This document shows positions 36,446 to 43,937 of a DNA stretch of 64,000 nt, piece by piece. Below the pieces are notes generated by a model. The model was not told where the DNA came from, ran no database searches, and was given only the letters and a program-made list of their open reading frames with translations. A program made the translations under genes and the position numbers. This DNA comes from an uncultured Marinifilum sp. (GTDB taxonomy: Bacteria; Bacteroidota; Bacteroidia; Bacteroidales; Marinifilaceae): assembly GCF_963677195.1 (NCBI RefSeq), contig NZ_OY781918.1, positions 1,166,923 through 1,230,922 on the forward strand, in the 5' to 3' direction. Each line of letters starts with the position of its first letter. Position 1 is the stretch's first letter.

Positions 36446-37171
36446 TTAGGCTTCCTTTTGAGTGACATCTATTGATGATAACGAATCGCTAGGTTTATTA
36501 TTGGTAATAATTGATTCAATTCTGCCATCTTTTAGGTTAATAATTCTATCGGTCATGTGAGCAATGTCATTTTCGTGGGTTACGATAATAACGGTAATTC
36601 CCGATTGGTTAATTTTTTTTAAAAGATCCATAACTTCGACCGAAGTTGTCGAATCGAGAGCTCCAGTAGGTTCATCGGCCAATATTATTTTAGGCTTAGT
36701 AATAATAGCACGAGCAATTGCAACTCTTTGTTTTTGTCCGCCCGAAAGTTCGTTTGGCATGTGGTGAGCCCATTCTTTTAATCCCATTTTATCGAGATAT
36801 TCAAGTGCCAAGTTATTCCTTTTCTTGCGGGGCATTTTTTTATAATATAGCGGAAGTGCTACATTTTCCATTGCGTTTTTAAAGGTGATAAGATTAAACG
36901 ACTGAAAAACAAAACCCAACAAATCGTTTCGAAGTTTAGCCGCTTTTGTTTCGCTCATGGCTTTTATTTCTTCGTTATTTAACTCATAAATTCCTTCGTC
37001 GTGATTATCGAGAAGGCCCAAAATGTTAAGAAGAGTTGATTTGCCAGAACCCGATGACCCCATAATGGAGAGCAATTCGCCTTCTTTTATATGTAAATCA
37101 ATTCCTTTAAGCACATGAAGCTTATTGGTTCCCGTAATGTACGATTTATGAATGTTTTGTAATCGGATCAT
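36446..37171 (-). CDS. ABC transporter ATPase (MacB/LolD-type)
   Basis: A 241-residue nucleotide-binding subunit. Walker A is GSSGSGKS (38-45), the Q-loop FQSFNL, the signature LSGGQKQRVAIARAI, Walker B IILADEP, and the switch His is in VIIVTHEND. Sequence character is that of the MacB/LolD/FtsE subgroup. It is the first gene of a five-gene unit ordered ATPase, permease, permease, adaptor, TolC-like channel, and thus energises a complete tripartite envelope exporter. Confidence 0.94.
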   Translation of the reverse strand: MIRLQNIHKSYITGTNKLHVLKGIDLHIKEGELLSIMGSSGSGKSTLLNILGLLDNHDEGIYELNNEEIKAMSETKAAKLRNDLLGFVFQSFNLITFKNAMENVALPLYYKKMPRKKRNNLALEYLDKMGLKEWAHHMPNELSGGQKQRVAIARAIITKPKIILADEPTGALDSTTSVEVMDLLKKINQSGITVIIVTHENDIAHMTDRIINLKDGRIESIITNNKPSDSLSSIDVTQKEA

Positions 37172-37666
37172 AATATAGTCGTATTAAAAATATCTGTATA
37201 CAATATTAATTTTATGGATCTAAATCTCAAATTTATTTAGATTAACATGCTAATTAGTCGATAAACCACTAAAATAAACTGATAAGGTTAATTCGAATCT
37301 CATAAAATTAAGAAAGAAAATCTTTGTGGCAAACTAAATTAATAATTTCAATTGTTGTGCCATAGCCACAAATGTCCAGTATGTCAGTAGTTTAAGATAT
37401 TATTTTGTTTATTTAACTTATTAATTGTGTACGCTGATATTACAACCAGTGTACGATAATGTACACTTTATTTTTATTTCAAAAATTTACATAGTTATGC
37501 ATTTTGTTTTATAAGCTTACAATAAGTGTGTAGTTGAAATGTAGTTTAAATATGTTAATATTTATTAAGGGAAAGTGCATCCACATTTTTTTAATGTATT
37601 TTTAAGGCTTAGAATAAATACTTTCCCTGCAGTGAAGAAAAAGGAGAGGTTTTTGAATTTAATAAT
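37172..37666. other. Regulatory region between the divergent exporter operon and dgt
   Basis: About 495 AT-rich bases with no gene. It holds a palindrome at 37448-37467 and an extra half-site at 37427-37432, described separately. Both divergent promoters must lie here, but no fully convincing TTG/TAnnTTTG pair was found for either. Confidence 0.45.
37427..37467. promoter_or_regulatory. Operator-like GTGTAC repeats
   Basis: A perfect inverted repeat AGTGTAC-GATAAT-GTACACT occupies 37448-37467. A third GTGTAC half-site starts 21 bases before it, at 37427, on the same DNA face. It lies about 255 bases from the exporter start and 200 from dgt, so either could be controlled. The binding protein is unknown. 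Confidence 0.45.
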
Positions 37667-39010
37667 ATGAATTGGATAAATTTACTTTCAACCAAGAGGT
37701 TTGGTCAAGAGGATAAGCATTCTCCAAATAACGAAGATGTTAGAACTCAGTTTCAGCGAGATTATGATCGTTTAATATTTTCGTCTCCTTTTAGGCGATT
37801 ACAAAATAAAACACAGGTTTTTCCTTTACCAGGAAGTATTTTTGTTCATAACAGATTAACACATAGTCTTGAAGTTTCTAGTGTAGGACGATCGCTAGGT
37901 AATTCTTTGGCCGAAAAACTGATAGAGAGAAATTTGGTTGATCCCCACAAGGGTATTAAAGAAATTGGTAGTATTGTTGCTGCAGCTTGTTTGGCCCACG
38001 ATTTGGGTAATCCGCCTTTCGGTCATTCTGGAGAAAAGGCTTTGTCGTATTATTTTGAAAAAGGAAAAGGAGGTGAGCTTAAAAATAAGTTTACAAACGA
38101 GGAATGGTTCGATTTAACACATTTCGAAGGAAATGCAAATGCTTTACGATTGTTAACTCATGCGTTTAAAGGAAGACGAAGTGGGGGATTTGCACTTACT
38201 TATTCTACTATTGCATCTATTGTAAAATATCCATGGGAATCGAATAAAATACCCGAAGTTGGAAAGAAGAAATATGGTTTTTTTCAGACCGAAAAACATG
38301 ATTATTTTAAAATTGCAAACGAACTGGGAATTCCCGAAGTAGAACCTGGAATTTTTGCTCGTTTTCCGTTGGTATATTTAGTAGAGGCAGCCGACGATAT
38401 CTGTTATCAGATTATGGATATTGAAGATGCGCATAAGTTAAATATATTGAGTACTGAGGAAACAAAAGACTTATTGTTAGGTTTTTATCATCCGAAAAAG
38501 GATAAAGTGTCCTTAGATAAAATTACCGAAACATGCATAGAGGTAAGCGATATTAATGAGCAGATTGCTTACATAAGGGCGGGTGTTATTGGAAAAATGG
38601 TTGGCGAATGTGTAGCTGTTTTTTTGAATAATTATGATGATATATTAAAAGGGAAATTTAAAGGAACACTTATAAAGAAAATGAGTGAAACTTGTTTGCA
38701 GGCTTATAAAAAATGTTCAAAAGTTGCCATTGATAGAATTTATAAACATCGTTCGGTTATTGAAATAGAATTGGCTGGATATAAAATTTTGGGAACACTA
38801 TTAGAGGAATTCGTTTCTGCGGTTATGAATCCGGATGATTTTTATTCTAAAAACTTACTGTTTTTAATTCCTGAACAGTACGAAATTAAAGGCGATTCGG
38901 ATTACGAAAAACTTATGTCGGTTATGGATTTTGTTTCGGGAATGACTGATGTGTTTGCCCTTGATTTATACCGAAAGATTAAAGGAATAGAACTTCCTGG
39001 AATAAGTTAA
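37667..39010 (+). CDS. dgt: Deoxyguanosinetriphosphate triphosphohydrolase-like HD protein
   Basis: A 447-residue HD-domain enzyme that hydrolyses dGTP (or other dNTPs) to deoxynucleoside and triphosphate. The metal ligands are His66 (NRLTHSLEVSS), His111-Asp112 (AACLAHDLGNPPFGH) and an Asp in LVEAADDICYQ. The start sequence and the RLQNKTQVFPLP region are standard for dGTPases. Length is in the usual range. The next gene, a secreted protein, begins 23 bases later. With the two deoxynucleoside kinases and a deoxynucleotidase in the same window, several genes touch the dNTP pool, though they are not clustered. Confidence 0.93.
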   Translation: MNWINLLSTKRFGQEDKHSPNNEDVRTQFQRDYDRLIFSSPFRRLQNKTQVFPLPGSIFVHNRLTHSLEVSSVGRSLGNSLAEKLIERNLVDPHKGIKEIGSIVAAACLAHDLGNPPFGHSGEKALSYYFEKGKGGELKNKFTNEEWFDLTHFEGNANALRLLTHAFKGRRSGGFALTYSTIASIVKYPWESNKIPEVGKKKYGFFQTEKHDYFKIANELGIPEVEPGIFARFPLVYLVEAADDICYQIMDIEDAHKLNILSTEETKDLLLGFYHPKKDKVSLDKITETCIEVSDINEQIAYIRAGVIGKMVGECVAVFLNNYDDILKGKFKGTLIKKMSETCLQAYKKCSKVAIDRIYKHRSVIEIELAGYKILGTLLEEFVSAVMNPDDFYSKNLLFLIPEQYEIKGDSDYEKLMSVMDFVSGMTDVFALDLYRKIKGIELPGIS

Positions 39011-39033
39011 TTTATATTTGAAAATTATAGTTC

Positions 39034-39555
39034 ATGAGAAGCTTAATATATTTAGCGGTAATTTTATTGTCGAACTTTTCTCTTTCGGCACAAATAAATT
39101 GGGAAACAATAAATTCTGAGGAGTCGAAAATAAGTTTCGATATGCCAGGCAAGCCAATTGTTCAGAACAAGCAACTCAGTAATATTTTAATTCAAGTTTA
39201 CAGTTATAAGGATGCAATTAGTGTGTTTGGAATTGTAGCTTCCGATTTTACCAAATTGGGTTTGGATTTTAGCCATTCCGATCCTACAGAATATTATGAA
39301 GAAATGAAAGCTGGCAGCCTTGTTACAGGCGATGCTATTTTAATATCGGAAAAAGCAGTAGCCTATCAAAAAATGCTTGGTAAAGAAATTGTTTATACAC
39401 AACTGGTTGGTAAACATGAATATACTTATTATAAGCGTTTCTTTTTTCGTGGAAAATTTATTTATCAAATTGCTATTGGCGGCCCTTCGAGAATGAAGAA
39501 AATTCTAATTGATAAAAAGAATTTATATTTTAACTCGCTTGTTTTTAATGATTGA
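39034..39555 (+). CDS. Secreted protein of unknown function downstream of dgt
   Basis: A 173-residue protein with a signal peptide (MRSLIYLAVILLSNFSLSAQ). The mature part has the strand pattern ISFDMPGKPIVQN, VYSYKDAISVFGIVASDF and RFFFRGKFIYQIAIGGPS, reminiscent of PsbP-like or Mog1-type single domains, but I cannot name a family with confidence. It begins 23 bases after dgt and is probably cotranscribed. No cysteine and no catalytic motif is seen. Confidence 0.65.
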   Translation: MRSLIYLAVILLSNFSLSAQINWETINSEESKISFDMPGKPIVQNKQLSNILIQVYSYKDAISVFGIVASDFTKLGLDFSHSDPTEYYEEMKAGSLVTGDAILISEKAVAYQKMLGKEIVYTQLVGKHEYTYYKRFFFRGKFIYQIAIGGPSRMKKILIDKKNLYFNSLVFND

Positions 39556-39587
39556 TTATTGTCTTATTTACACAACAATACAATAAT

Positions 39588-39629
39588 ATTACGTAATTGT
39601 AAACTCATATTACGTAATTATTAAGTTTG
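39588..39629 (+). promoter_or_regulatory. Promoter with twin ATTACGTAAT palindromes
   Basis: TTG (39597-39599), 22 bases, then TAAGTTTG (39622-39629) form a good Bacteroidota promoter. The 10-base palindrome ATTACGTAAT occurs at 39588-39597, touching the TTG, and again at 39609-39618, between the two elements. Centre spacing is 21 bases, two helical turns, as for a cooperatively bound repressor. It serves the 49-codon gene at 39705. Confidence 0.55.
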
Positions 39630-39704
39630 ATGTATTCTGTTTGAAAATTTCTCATATTCCTTGTAAATTTAGTTTAGTAATTTTAATCAAAAACTTCAGG
39701 GGAA

Positions 39705-39854
39705 ATGAAACTATTCAGAAAAATTAAAGAGCTGTTTTTTACTGCAGAAGATGATTTTGTTGTAGTCGATTTAAATACAAAAATGATTCAATCGATGAAT
39801 GCAAGAGATTGGAATCGTATTAAGAATAAGAAAAATTTTATGGTTATAAAGTAA
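39705..39854 (+). CDS. Small 49-residue protein, unrecognised
   Basis: A short open frame with support beyond its length: a strong promoter 75 bases upstream with two operator-like palindromes, an AGGGGAA stretch just before the ATG, and protein-like composition. It begins MKLFRKIKELFFTAEDDF, continues VVVDLNTKMIQSMNARDW and ends in a basic KNKKNFMVIK. It is amphipathic and basic at both ends with an acidic middle. No family is recognised. It stands alone, 150 bases after the secreted protein and convergent with the radical SAM gene. Confidence 0.55.
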   Translation: MKLFRKIKELFFTAEDDFVVVDLNTKMIQSMNARDWNRIKNKKNFMVIK

Positions 39855-39939
39855 GTTCCTTTATTTTTGGTCTTATTTAAATTGCTTCTATTAAAGATAC
39901 AATGATGAAATAGAGTTGGGGAGGTTTTTTTAGGAGAAT

Positions 39940-40818
39940 TTACAACCCCCGCATCCACTCCTCACGCAAACTTGCATTTGCCGGATCATCTAAAACTCTA
40001 TTAATGCGAGAAAGCATTTCTTGTTTATCGCGCGGGAAATTGCCACGAAGAACCAAATAGTTGGAGGCATGATCGCTGCGGAAAACAGTTTGGGATAATT
40101 CCAGGTTTTCGATAAAGATTTTCATTTCGGCAATTAACTCGATGGTGTTGAGTGGAATGAACTCGCCATCGAATTTTTTTATGAAATGTTCTTCGCCATA
40201 AGGATAGCTTAGAACAAGGGTTGATAGAAATTCGGGTTGTATTTCGTTGATTACTTTTGCAGAATTAATGGCATGTTGCTGGGAGTAGTTTTTACCTCCC
40301 AAGCCATTTAAAATCATTACCGATAGTTTAATTCCTGCTTTTCGTGCTCGTTGAAGCGCCTTGCTGGTACTGATATAATTTTCTCCTTTGTTAATTCTAC
40401 CTAGTAATTCATCATCGCCCGATTCAATTCCCACGTAAAGTAATTTAAGTCCTTTTGCTGCTAAAGATCGCAATTCTTCATCTGTTTTGGCTTCAATGTC
40501 TTTTGCAATTGCATAGGCCGAAATTCGTGTTAAGCGAGGAAATGTTTCATTTAACTTATCCAATATCCGCGAAAGCCTTTCGAATGAGAGTACCATAGCA
40601 TTTCCATCGGCTAAAAACACCTTTCGGTAATGGTTCGAATAGGCAGACATAGAATTGATATCCTTAAAAACATCTTCCTCATTACGAGCTCTAAATTGTT
40701 TGCTGCTGTACATTTCGCAAAAAGCGCATTTGTTCCATGCACACCCTAAAGTTGCTTGGATAATTAAGGAATGTGCCTCGCTAGGTGGGCGGAATAATGG
40801 TTCGTTGTATTGGATCAT
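39940..40818 (-). CDS. Radical SAM protein
   Basis: A 292-residue radical SAM enzyme. The cluster motif is C26-x4-C31-x2-C34 (LGCAWNKCAFCEMY) followed by KQFRARNEED, the form seen in a group of small HemN/Elp3-like proteins. The remaining barrel elements are visible: FLADGNAMVLS, ISAYAIAKDI and LYVGIESGDDELLGRINKG, the last being the SAM-binding GE-type segment. No extra iron-sulfur or B12 domain is present. Substrate unknown. It is monocistronic in its surroundings. Confidence 0.88.
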   Translation of the reverse strand: MIQYNEPLFRPPSEAHSLIIQATLGCAWNKCAFCEMYSSKQFRARNEEDVFKDINSMSAYSNHYRKVFLADGNAMVLSFERLSRILDKLNETFPRLTRISAYAIAKDIEAKTDEELRSLAAKGLKLLYVGIESGDDELLGRINKGENYISTSKALQRARKAGIKLSVMILNGLGGKNYSQQHAINSAKVINEIQPEFLSTLVLSYPYGEEHFIKKFDGEFIPLNTIELIAEMKIFIENLELSQTVFRSDHASNYLVLRGNFPRDKQEMLSRINRVLDDPANASLREEWMRGL

Positions 40819-41180
40819 GAGTCAAAAATAGTCAAGTTCAAAGTAAAAAGTATAAAGTTTGATGTGAAAAAATTACAAGCTCCAAGTATCAAGTACAAAA
40901 TAACAAGTAGCTTTCTCCCTTTTTAGGGGAGATGCCGACAGGCAGAGGGGTGTTGATGGATTCATGCTCCAAGTCTCAAGTACAAAATCCCAAAAATCAA
41001 ATTCTAAAAACAAAGATCCAACACAAGTGTATTGTATAATATTTGTTGCCTGCTATAGCTGGCAGCTTAGAATAGATCATGCTCAAAATATCAAGTTTTG
41101 AACTCATGATTTTTTACAATTAATTTATAATTTTTTATTCATTATTGTTTATTTCCTATATTGTGAAAAATCAAAACAAA
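40819..41180. repeat. Intergenic region with degenerate direct repeats and hairpins
   Basis: A 23-base unit GCTCCAAGTATCAAGTACAA occurs at 40879-40901 and again with one change at 40966-40988; a more degraded relative is near 41079-41100. Between them lie short hairpins (TCTCCC/GGGGAGA around 40914-40932, GCC/GGC just after) and downstream a TGCC-GCTATAGC-GGCA structure near 41049-41069. No gene is seen. This looks like a dispersed non-coding repeat family of the kind common between genes in marine Bacteroidota. Confidence 0.55.
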
Positions 41181-41453
41181 ATGGCTGAGAAATCTGTAAG
41201 TATACAAGTATATGGCAAGGTGCAGGGAGTGGGATTTCGATATCATACACATAAGGCAGCTCGGCGTTTTGGGGTGAAAGGTTTTGTGCAGAATAAGGCT
41301 GGTAATACAGTTTATATCGAAGCTGAAGGTGAGAGTTTGGCTATTGATATGTTTTGTGATTGGTGTAGAAATGGTCCGGATTGGGCTCGGGTAACAGATG
41401 TTAATATCCAAAATCAGCCTATTGTAGGATATGTTGGATTTGTTATTAAATAA
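41181..41453 (+). CDS. acyP: Acylphosphatase
   Basis: A 90-residue enzyme hydrolysing acyl phosphates. The start was set at the ATG at 41181 (MAEKSVSIQVYGKVQGVGFR); a 12-codon upstream extension is hydrophobic, lies in an AT-rich leader and is not family-like. The catalytic Arg20 (VQGVGFRYH) and Asn38 (GFVQNKAGNTV) are both present. Ordinary size. The stop codon falls within the base of a terminator shared with the converging tRNA-Gln. Confidence 0.93.
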   Translation: MAEKSVSIQVYGKVQGVGFRYHTHKAARRFGVKGFVQNKAGNTVYIEAEGESLAIDMFCDWCRNGPDWARVTDVNIQNQPIVGYVGFVIK

Positions 41454-41454
41454 A

Positions 41455-41483
41455 AAAAGCTCCCGATAAAATCAGAAGCTTTT
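41455..41483. terminator. Shared terminator of acyP and tRNA-Gln
   Basis: Stem AAAAGCT / AGCTTTT with inner GAT/ATC pairs and two mismatches. It begins right after the acyP stop codon and abuts the 3' end of the tRNA. Confidence 0.6.
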
Positions 41484-41484
41484 G

Positions 41485-41555
41485 TTGTCCCACAAGGACT
41501 CGAACCTTGAATGCCTGTACCAAAAACAGGTGTGTTACCATTACACCATGGGACA
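41485..41555 (-). tRNA. tRNA-Gln(TTG), copy 1
   Basis: A 71-base cloverleaf: acceptor TGTCCCA/TGGGACA, anticodon stem CCTGT/ACAGG with loop TTTTGGT (anticodon TTG), T arm CAAGG-TTCGAGT-CCTTG. A TATATTTG promoter element lies 33 bases upstream. Confidence 0.94.
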
Positions 41556-41587
41556 ATTGTTGTAGTCGTTTTTTGACTAAGACGTTG

Positions 41588-41595
41588 CAAATATA
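41588..41595 (-). promoter_or_regulatory. Promoter -7 element of tRNA-Gln copy 1
   Basis: TATATTTG followed by CAACGTC on the minus strand; matches the tRNA-Asn and second tRNA-Gln promoters in layout. Confidence 0.6.
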
Positions 41596-41710
41596 ATAGA
41601 AATATTTATTCCCCAAAACTAAAAATTGCAAAAAATATTCGAAAGGTATTGATTGCTTATTGTTGAACATTTGTAATGATTCTGATTGTCAAATTGAAAG
41701 GAAACAGAAG

Positions 41711-42082
41711 ATGGAAGAAAAAAAAATTGAATCTTTAACAGGAAAGTGGATTTATGAAGAGGATTATGGGTATGGAACTGCTCAGGGTGAACTTTTATTG
41801 ATTCAAAAAGGTAGAAAATTGAGCGGAAAAATTATATTCTCTGAAAATGTTGAATCACCAGAGACTTTTATGATTCAGGAGATAATTGAAGGGGAAATAA
41901 TTCAGAATAGAATAAAAATAAAAGCTATTGAATATGATATTATTCACTCTGATTATGAAATTAGATATGAATTAGATTCTTGGGATGGAATGCTTATTAA
42001 TGAAACAACAATAGAAGGAGATAGTATAGATAATCAGGGGATTGCAGGGAGTTTTAGGTTTTCGAAGTTGACAACTGAGTAG
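41711..42082 (+). CDS. Hypothetical lipocalin-like protein
   Basis: A 123-residue cytoplasmic-looking protein started at the ATG at 41711 (MEEKKIESLTGKWIYEEDYG); the longer frame upstream runs into the tRNA promoter region. The pattern LTGKWIY...GELLLIQKGRKLSGKI and regular beta strands afterwards (RIKIKAIEYDI, YEIRYELDSWDG) suggest a small barrel of lipocalin or DUF type. No signal peptide. It is wedged between a tRNA-Gln gene and IS-B copy 2, with no partner. Family not recognised. Confidence 0.6.
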   Translation: MEEKKIESLTGKWIYEEDYGYGTAQGELLLIQKGRKLSGKIIFSENVESPETFMIQEIIEGEIIQNRIKIKAIEYDIIHSDYEIRYELDSWDGMLINETTIEGDSIDNQGIAGSFRFSKLTTE

Positions 42083-42147
42083 TGGTTAATTTTTAAAGGA
42101 AAATTAATAGAGTAAGCAGGAATAAATGTAAAGAGAATGTATGAGGC

Positions 42148-42155
42148 TTTTTTAG
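42148..42155. repeat. Target-site duplication of IS-B copy 2, left
   Basis: TTTTTTAG, repeated exactly at 43625-43632. Confidence 0.9.
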
Positions 42156-42198
42156 GGGTCACCATCAAAAGTTGGGTCTACTCCACAATTTTTTTTAG

Positions 42199-43194
42199 CT
42201 AAGCAAAAATTTTAGATAACCTAAAAAGGAAGAAATCTAAATCAACAATCCCTCTTAAAGATCTTCTGAAATTTTTAATTTTAGCATTTAAAGATTCGGC
42301 AAAAGCGTTTGTACTTCTATTCAAGAAATAATTAACAATTTGTTTATGATGTACTTCAAAAGTTCTTTTTATTGAATTAAAAGAATCCATTCCGGCTCTT
42401 TCAATTTCATCGAACCATTGTGCTAGTTTAAGTCTTGCTACATTTGGTTCTAAAGATTGATTGTATATTTTTCTAAGTCCATCCGAGAGCCTGTATGCTT
42501 TCTTAATTTCGGGAAATCTTTCAAATAATAAACGAGCTCTGATTTCTTGAGATGTAGTCCATTTTTCCGGAGATTTATACAATGCATAACGAGCTCTAGC
42601 CATCAATTGTCGCAGTGTATCACCATTTTCCAATATTTCAGGTTTATACAATTTTCCTTCTAATTTCGCTTTCTTATACTCTGCATTTTCATCATCTATT
42701 ATCTTCCACCTATGCTTAATTCTAAGCTCTTGTACGGCATCATTGGCCAGCTTTTGCACATGAAATCGATCTGTAGTGATTTCAGCTTTTAGAAAACATT
42801 TTCTTACGATCTTATTCATGCTACCAGCCATGTCAAGAGTAACTTCTTTAACGGTATAGCGCAACTCTTCTGAAATGTGTTCGCGAATTAAACTTATAAT
42901 GGAATCAGCTTGTGTTCCGTTAAACACACCAACCAAGCTACCTTGCTTTCCTTTTTTATCTTTGTTACTGAGAATGGTATACAACTCTCCATTTGAAAAG
43001 GCTGTTTCATCAAGAGCTAAATTAGAACCTATGTTTTCAGGAAATATCAGGTAATCTTTGGCGTGTAGCTTTTTATCCCATTGATCAAAACCACTTAAAT
43101 TTGTTTTGTACTGTCTTCGAAATTTATCACCATTTATTCCTAAATATATTTCAAGGCTTTTAATACTGATCGCATTAAAATCGACTAACTTCTT
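42199..43194 (-). CDS. IS-B copy 2 transposase, catalytic part (ORF B, reached by frameshift)
   Basis: Identical in translation to the catalytic frame of IS-B copy 1, including all three acidic motifs (LDETAFSNG, LDMAGSMNK, AFAESLNAK). The frame opens at 43194 after a TAA and has its first possible start, a TTG, only at 42984, after the first catalytic Asp. It must therefore be produced by fusion with ORF A through a +1 shift. Confidence 0.88.
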   Translation of the reverse strand, partial: KKLVDFNAISIKSLEIYLGINGDKFRRQYKTNLSGFDQWDKKLHAKDYLIFPENIGSNLALDETAFSNGELYTILSNKDKKGKQGSLVGVFNGTQADSIISLIREHISEELRYTVKEVTLDMAGSMNKIVRKCFLKAEITTDRFHVQKLANDAVQELRIKHRWKIIDDENAEYKKAKLEGKLYKPEILENGDTLRQLMARARYALYKSPEKWTTSQEIRARLLFERFPEIKKAYRLSDGLRKIYNQSLEPNVARLKLAQWFDEIERAGMDSFNSIKRTFEVHHKQIVNYFLNRSTNAFAESLNAKIKNFRRSLRGIVDLDFFLFRLSKIFA

Positions 43195-43549
43195 TTAAAA
43201 AAGCAGAATACTCTGCAGACATGCGAGTTCCTGAAATGATCAAATTCCAATCTCTACTTACTTTTTTACTCTTGCCATCAACAACAACATCCCAACGACG
43301 ACGCTTGACATTAAGCTTAACTAACATATCTCGAATGGGATAATCTTCTATTTCTCGTGCTGGCATAAAACCACTGGCTTTGATAGAATAATCCTTATAT
43401 TCCTCAGGAATAATCTTCTTTTCTTCTAAATAAATAGTTAATCTTCTTTCGTAAATTTCTTTCCCGCTAGAAACCTCTTTAAAATCTATTATATCAAAAT
43501 AATCTAAAAGACCTTCTGGAAAAAATAGTGAGAGTAGTGACTTTTGCAT
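43175..43549 (-). CDS. IS-B copy 2 transposase N-terminal region (ORF A)
   Basis: A 124-residue protein identical to ORF A of copy 1. It overlaps the catalytic frame by 20 bases and has the same T6A4 run at the overlap. The ATG is 75 bases from the IS end. Confidence 0.88.
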   Translation of the reverse strand: MQKSLLSLFFPEGLLDYFDIIDFKEVSSGKEIYERRLTIYLEEKKIIPEEYKDYSIKASGFMPAREIEDYPIRDMLVKLNVKRRRWDVVVDGKSKKVSRDWNLIISGTRMSAEYSAFLKEVSRF

Positions 43550-43624
43550 ATATAATTTAAAGTGTTTTTTCTATCAGCAAAGGTATTCCTTTTTGTACGC
43601 AGACCCAACTTTTGAAACTGATCC

Positions 43625-43632
43625 TTTTTTAG
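43625..43632. repeat. Target-site duplication of IS-B copy 2, right
   Basis: TTTTTTAG, identical to 42148-42155. Confidence 0.9.
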
Positions 43633-43665
43633 GATATTTTTTGGAAGCAATATTTCCAAAAAAAG

Positions 43666-43697
43666 AAAAGCTCCGAAACGAATTTCGAAGCTTTTTT
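43666..43697 (-). terminator. Terminator of tRNA-Gln copy 2
   Basis: Stem AAAAGCT.CGAAA / TTTCG.AGCTTTT with one mismatch and a CGAA loop; T-rich on the minus strand. It lies 2 bases from the tRNA 3' end. Confidence 0.8.
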
Positions 43698-43699
43698 TG

Positions 43700-43770
43700 T
43701 TGACCTATAAGGACTCGAACCTTAAATGCCTGTACCAAAAACAGGTGTGTTACCATTACACCATAGGTCA
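43700..43770 (-). tRNA. tRNA-Gln(TTG), copy 2
   Basis: A 71-base cloverleaf with the same D arm, anticodon loop TTTTGGT and variable region as copy 1. It has a different acceptor stem TGACCTA/TAGGTCA and T stem TAAGG/CCTTA; all changes keep pairing. Confidence 0.94.
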
Positions 43771-43798
43771 ATCAAGATGCCTTTTCTCAAAGGCTCTG

Positions 43799-43806
43799 CA
43801 AATGTA
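43799..43806 (-). promoter_or_regulatory. Promoter -7 element of tRNA-Gln copy 2
   Basis: TACATTTG followed by CAGAGCC on the minus strand, 29 bases before the tRNA. Confidence 0.6.
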
Positions 43807-43937
43807 GTAATTTTTTTTAGTGTGCAAACAAAAAGAAGAAAAAATTCCTCAGTAATTCGAAGTATACACTGAATTTTAACTATTTTCGTTCAAATTATTT
43901 TTTGATATATCAATAGAAAAACAAAAATACACACAAG

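Larger units (their letters stand above)
42156..43624 (-). mobile_element. IS-B copy 2, ISAon1-type
   Basis: 1469 bp, the same length and encoded proteins as the copy at 15680-17148 but in the opposite orientation. Inverted ends GGGTCACCATCAAAAGTTGG (left) and, read inward from the right, GGATCAGTTTCAAAAGTTGG. It is flanked by the exact duplication TTTTTTAG. It inserted between a hypothetical gene and the terminator of tRNA-Gln copy 2 and does not break a visible gene. Confidence 0.95.
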
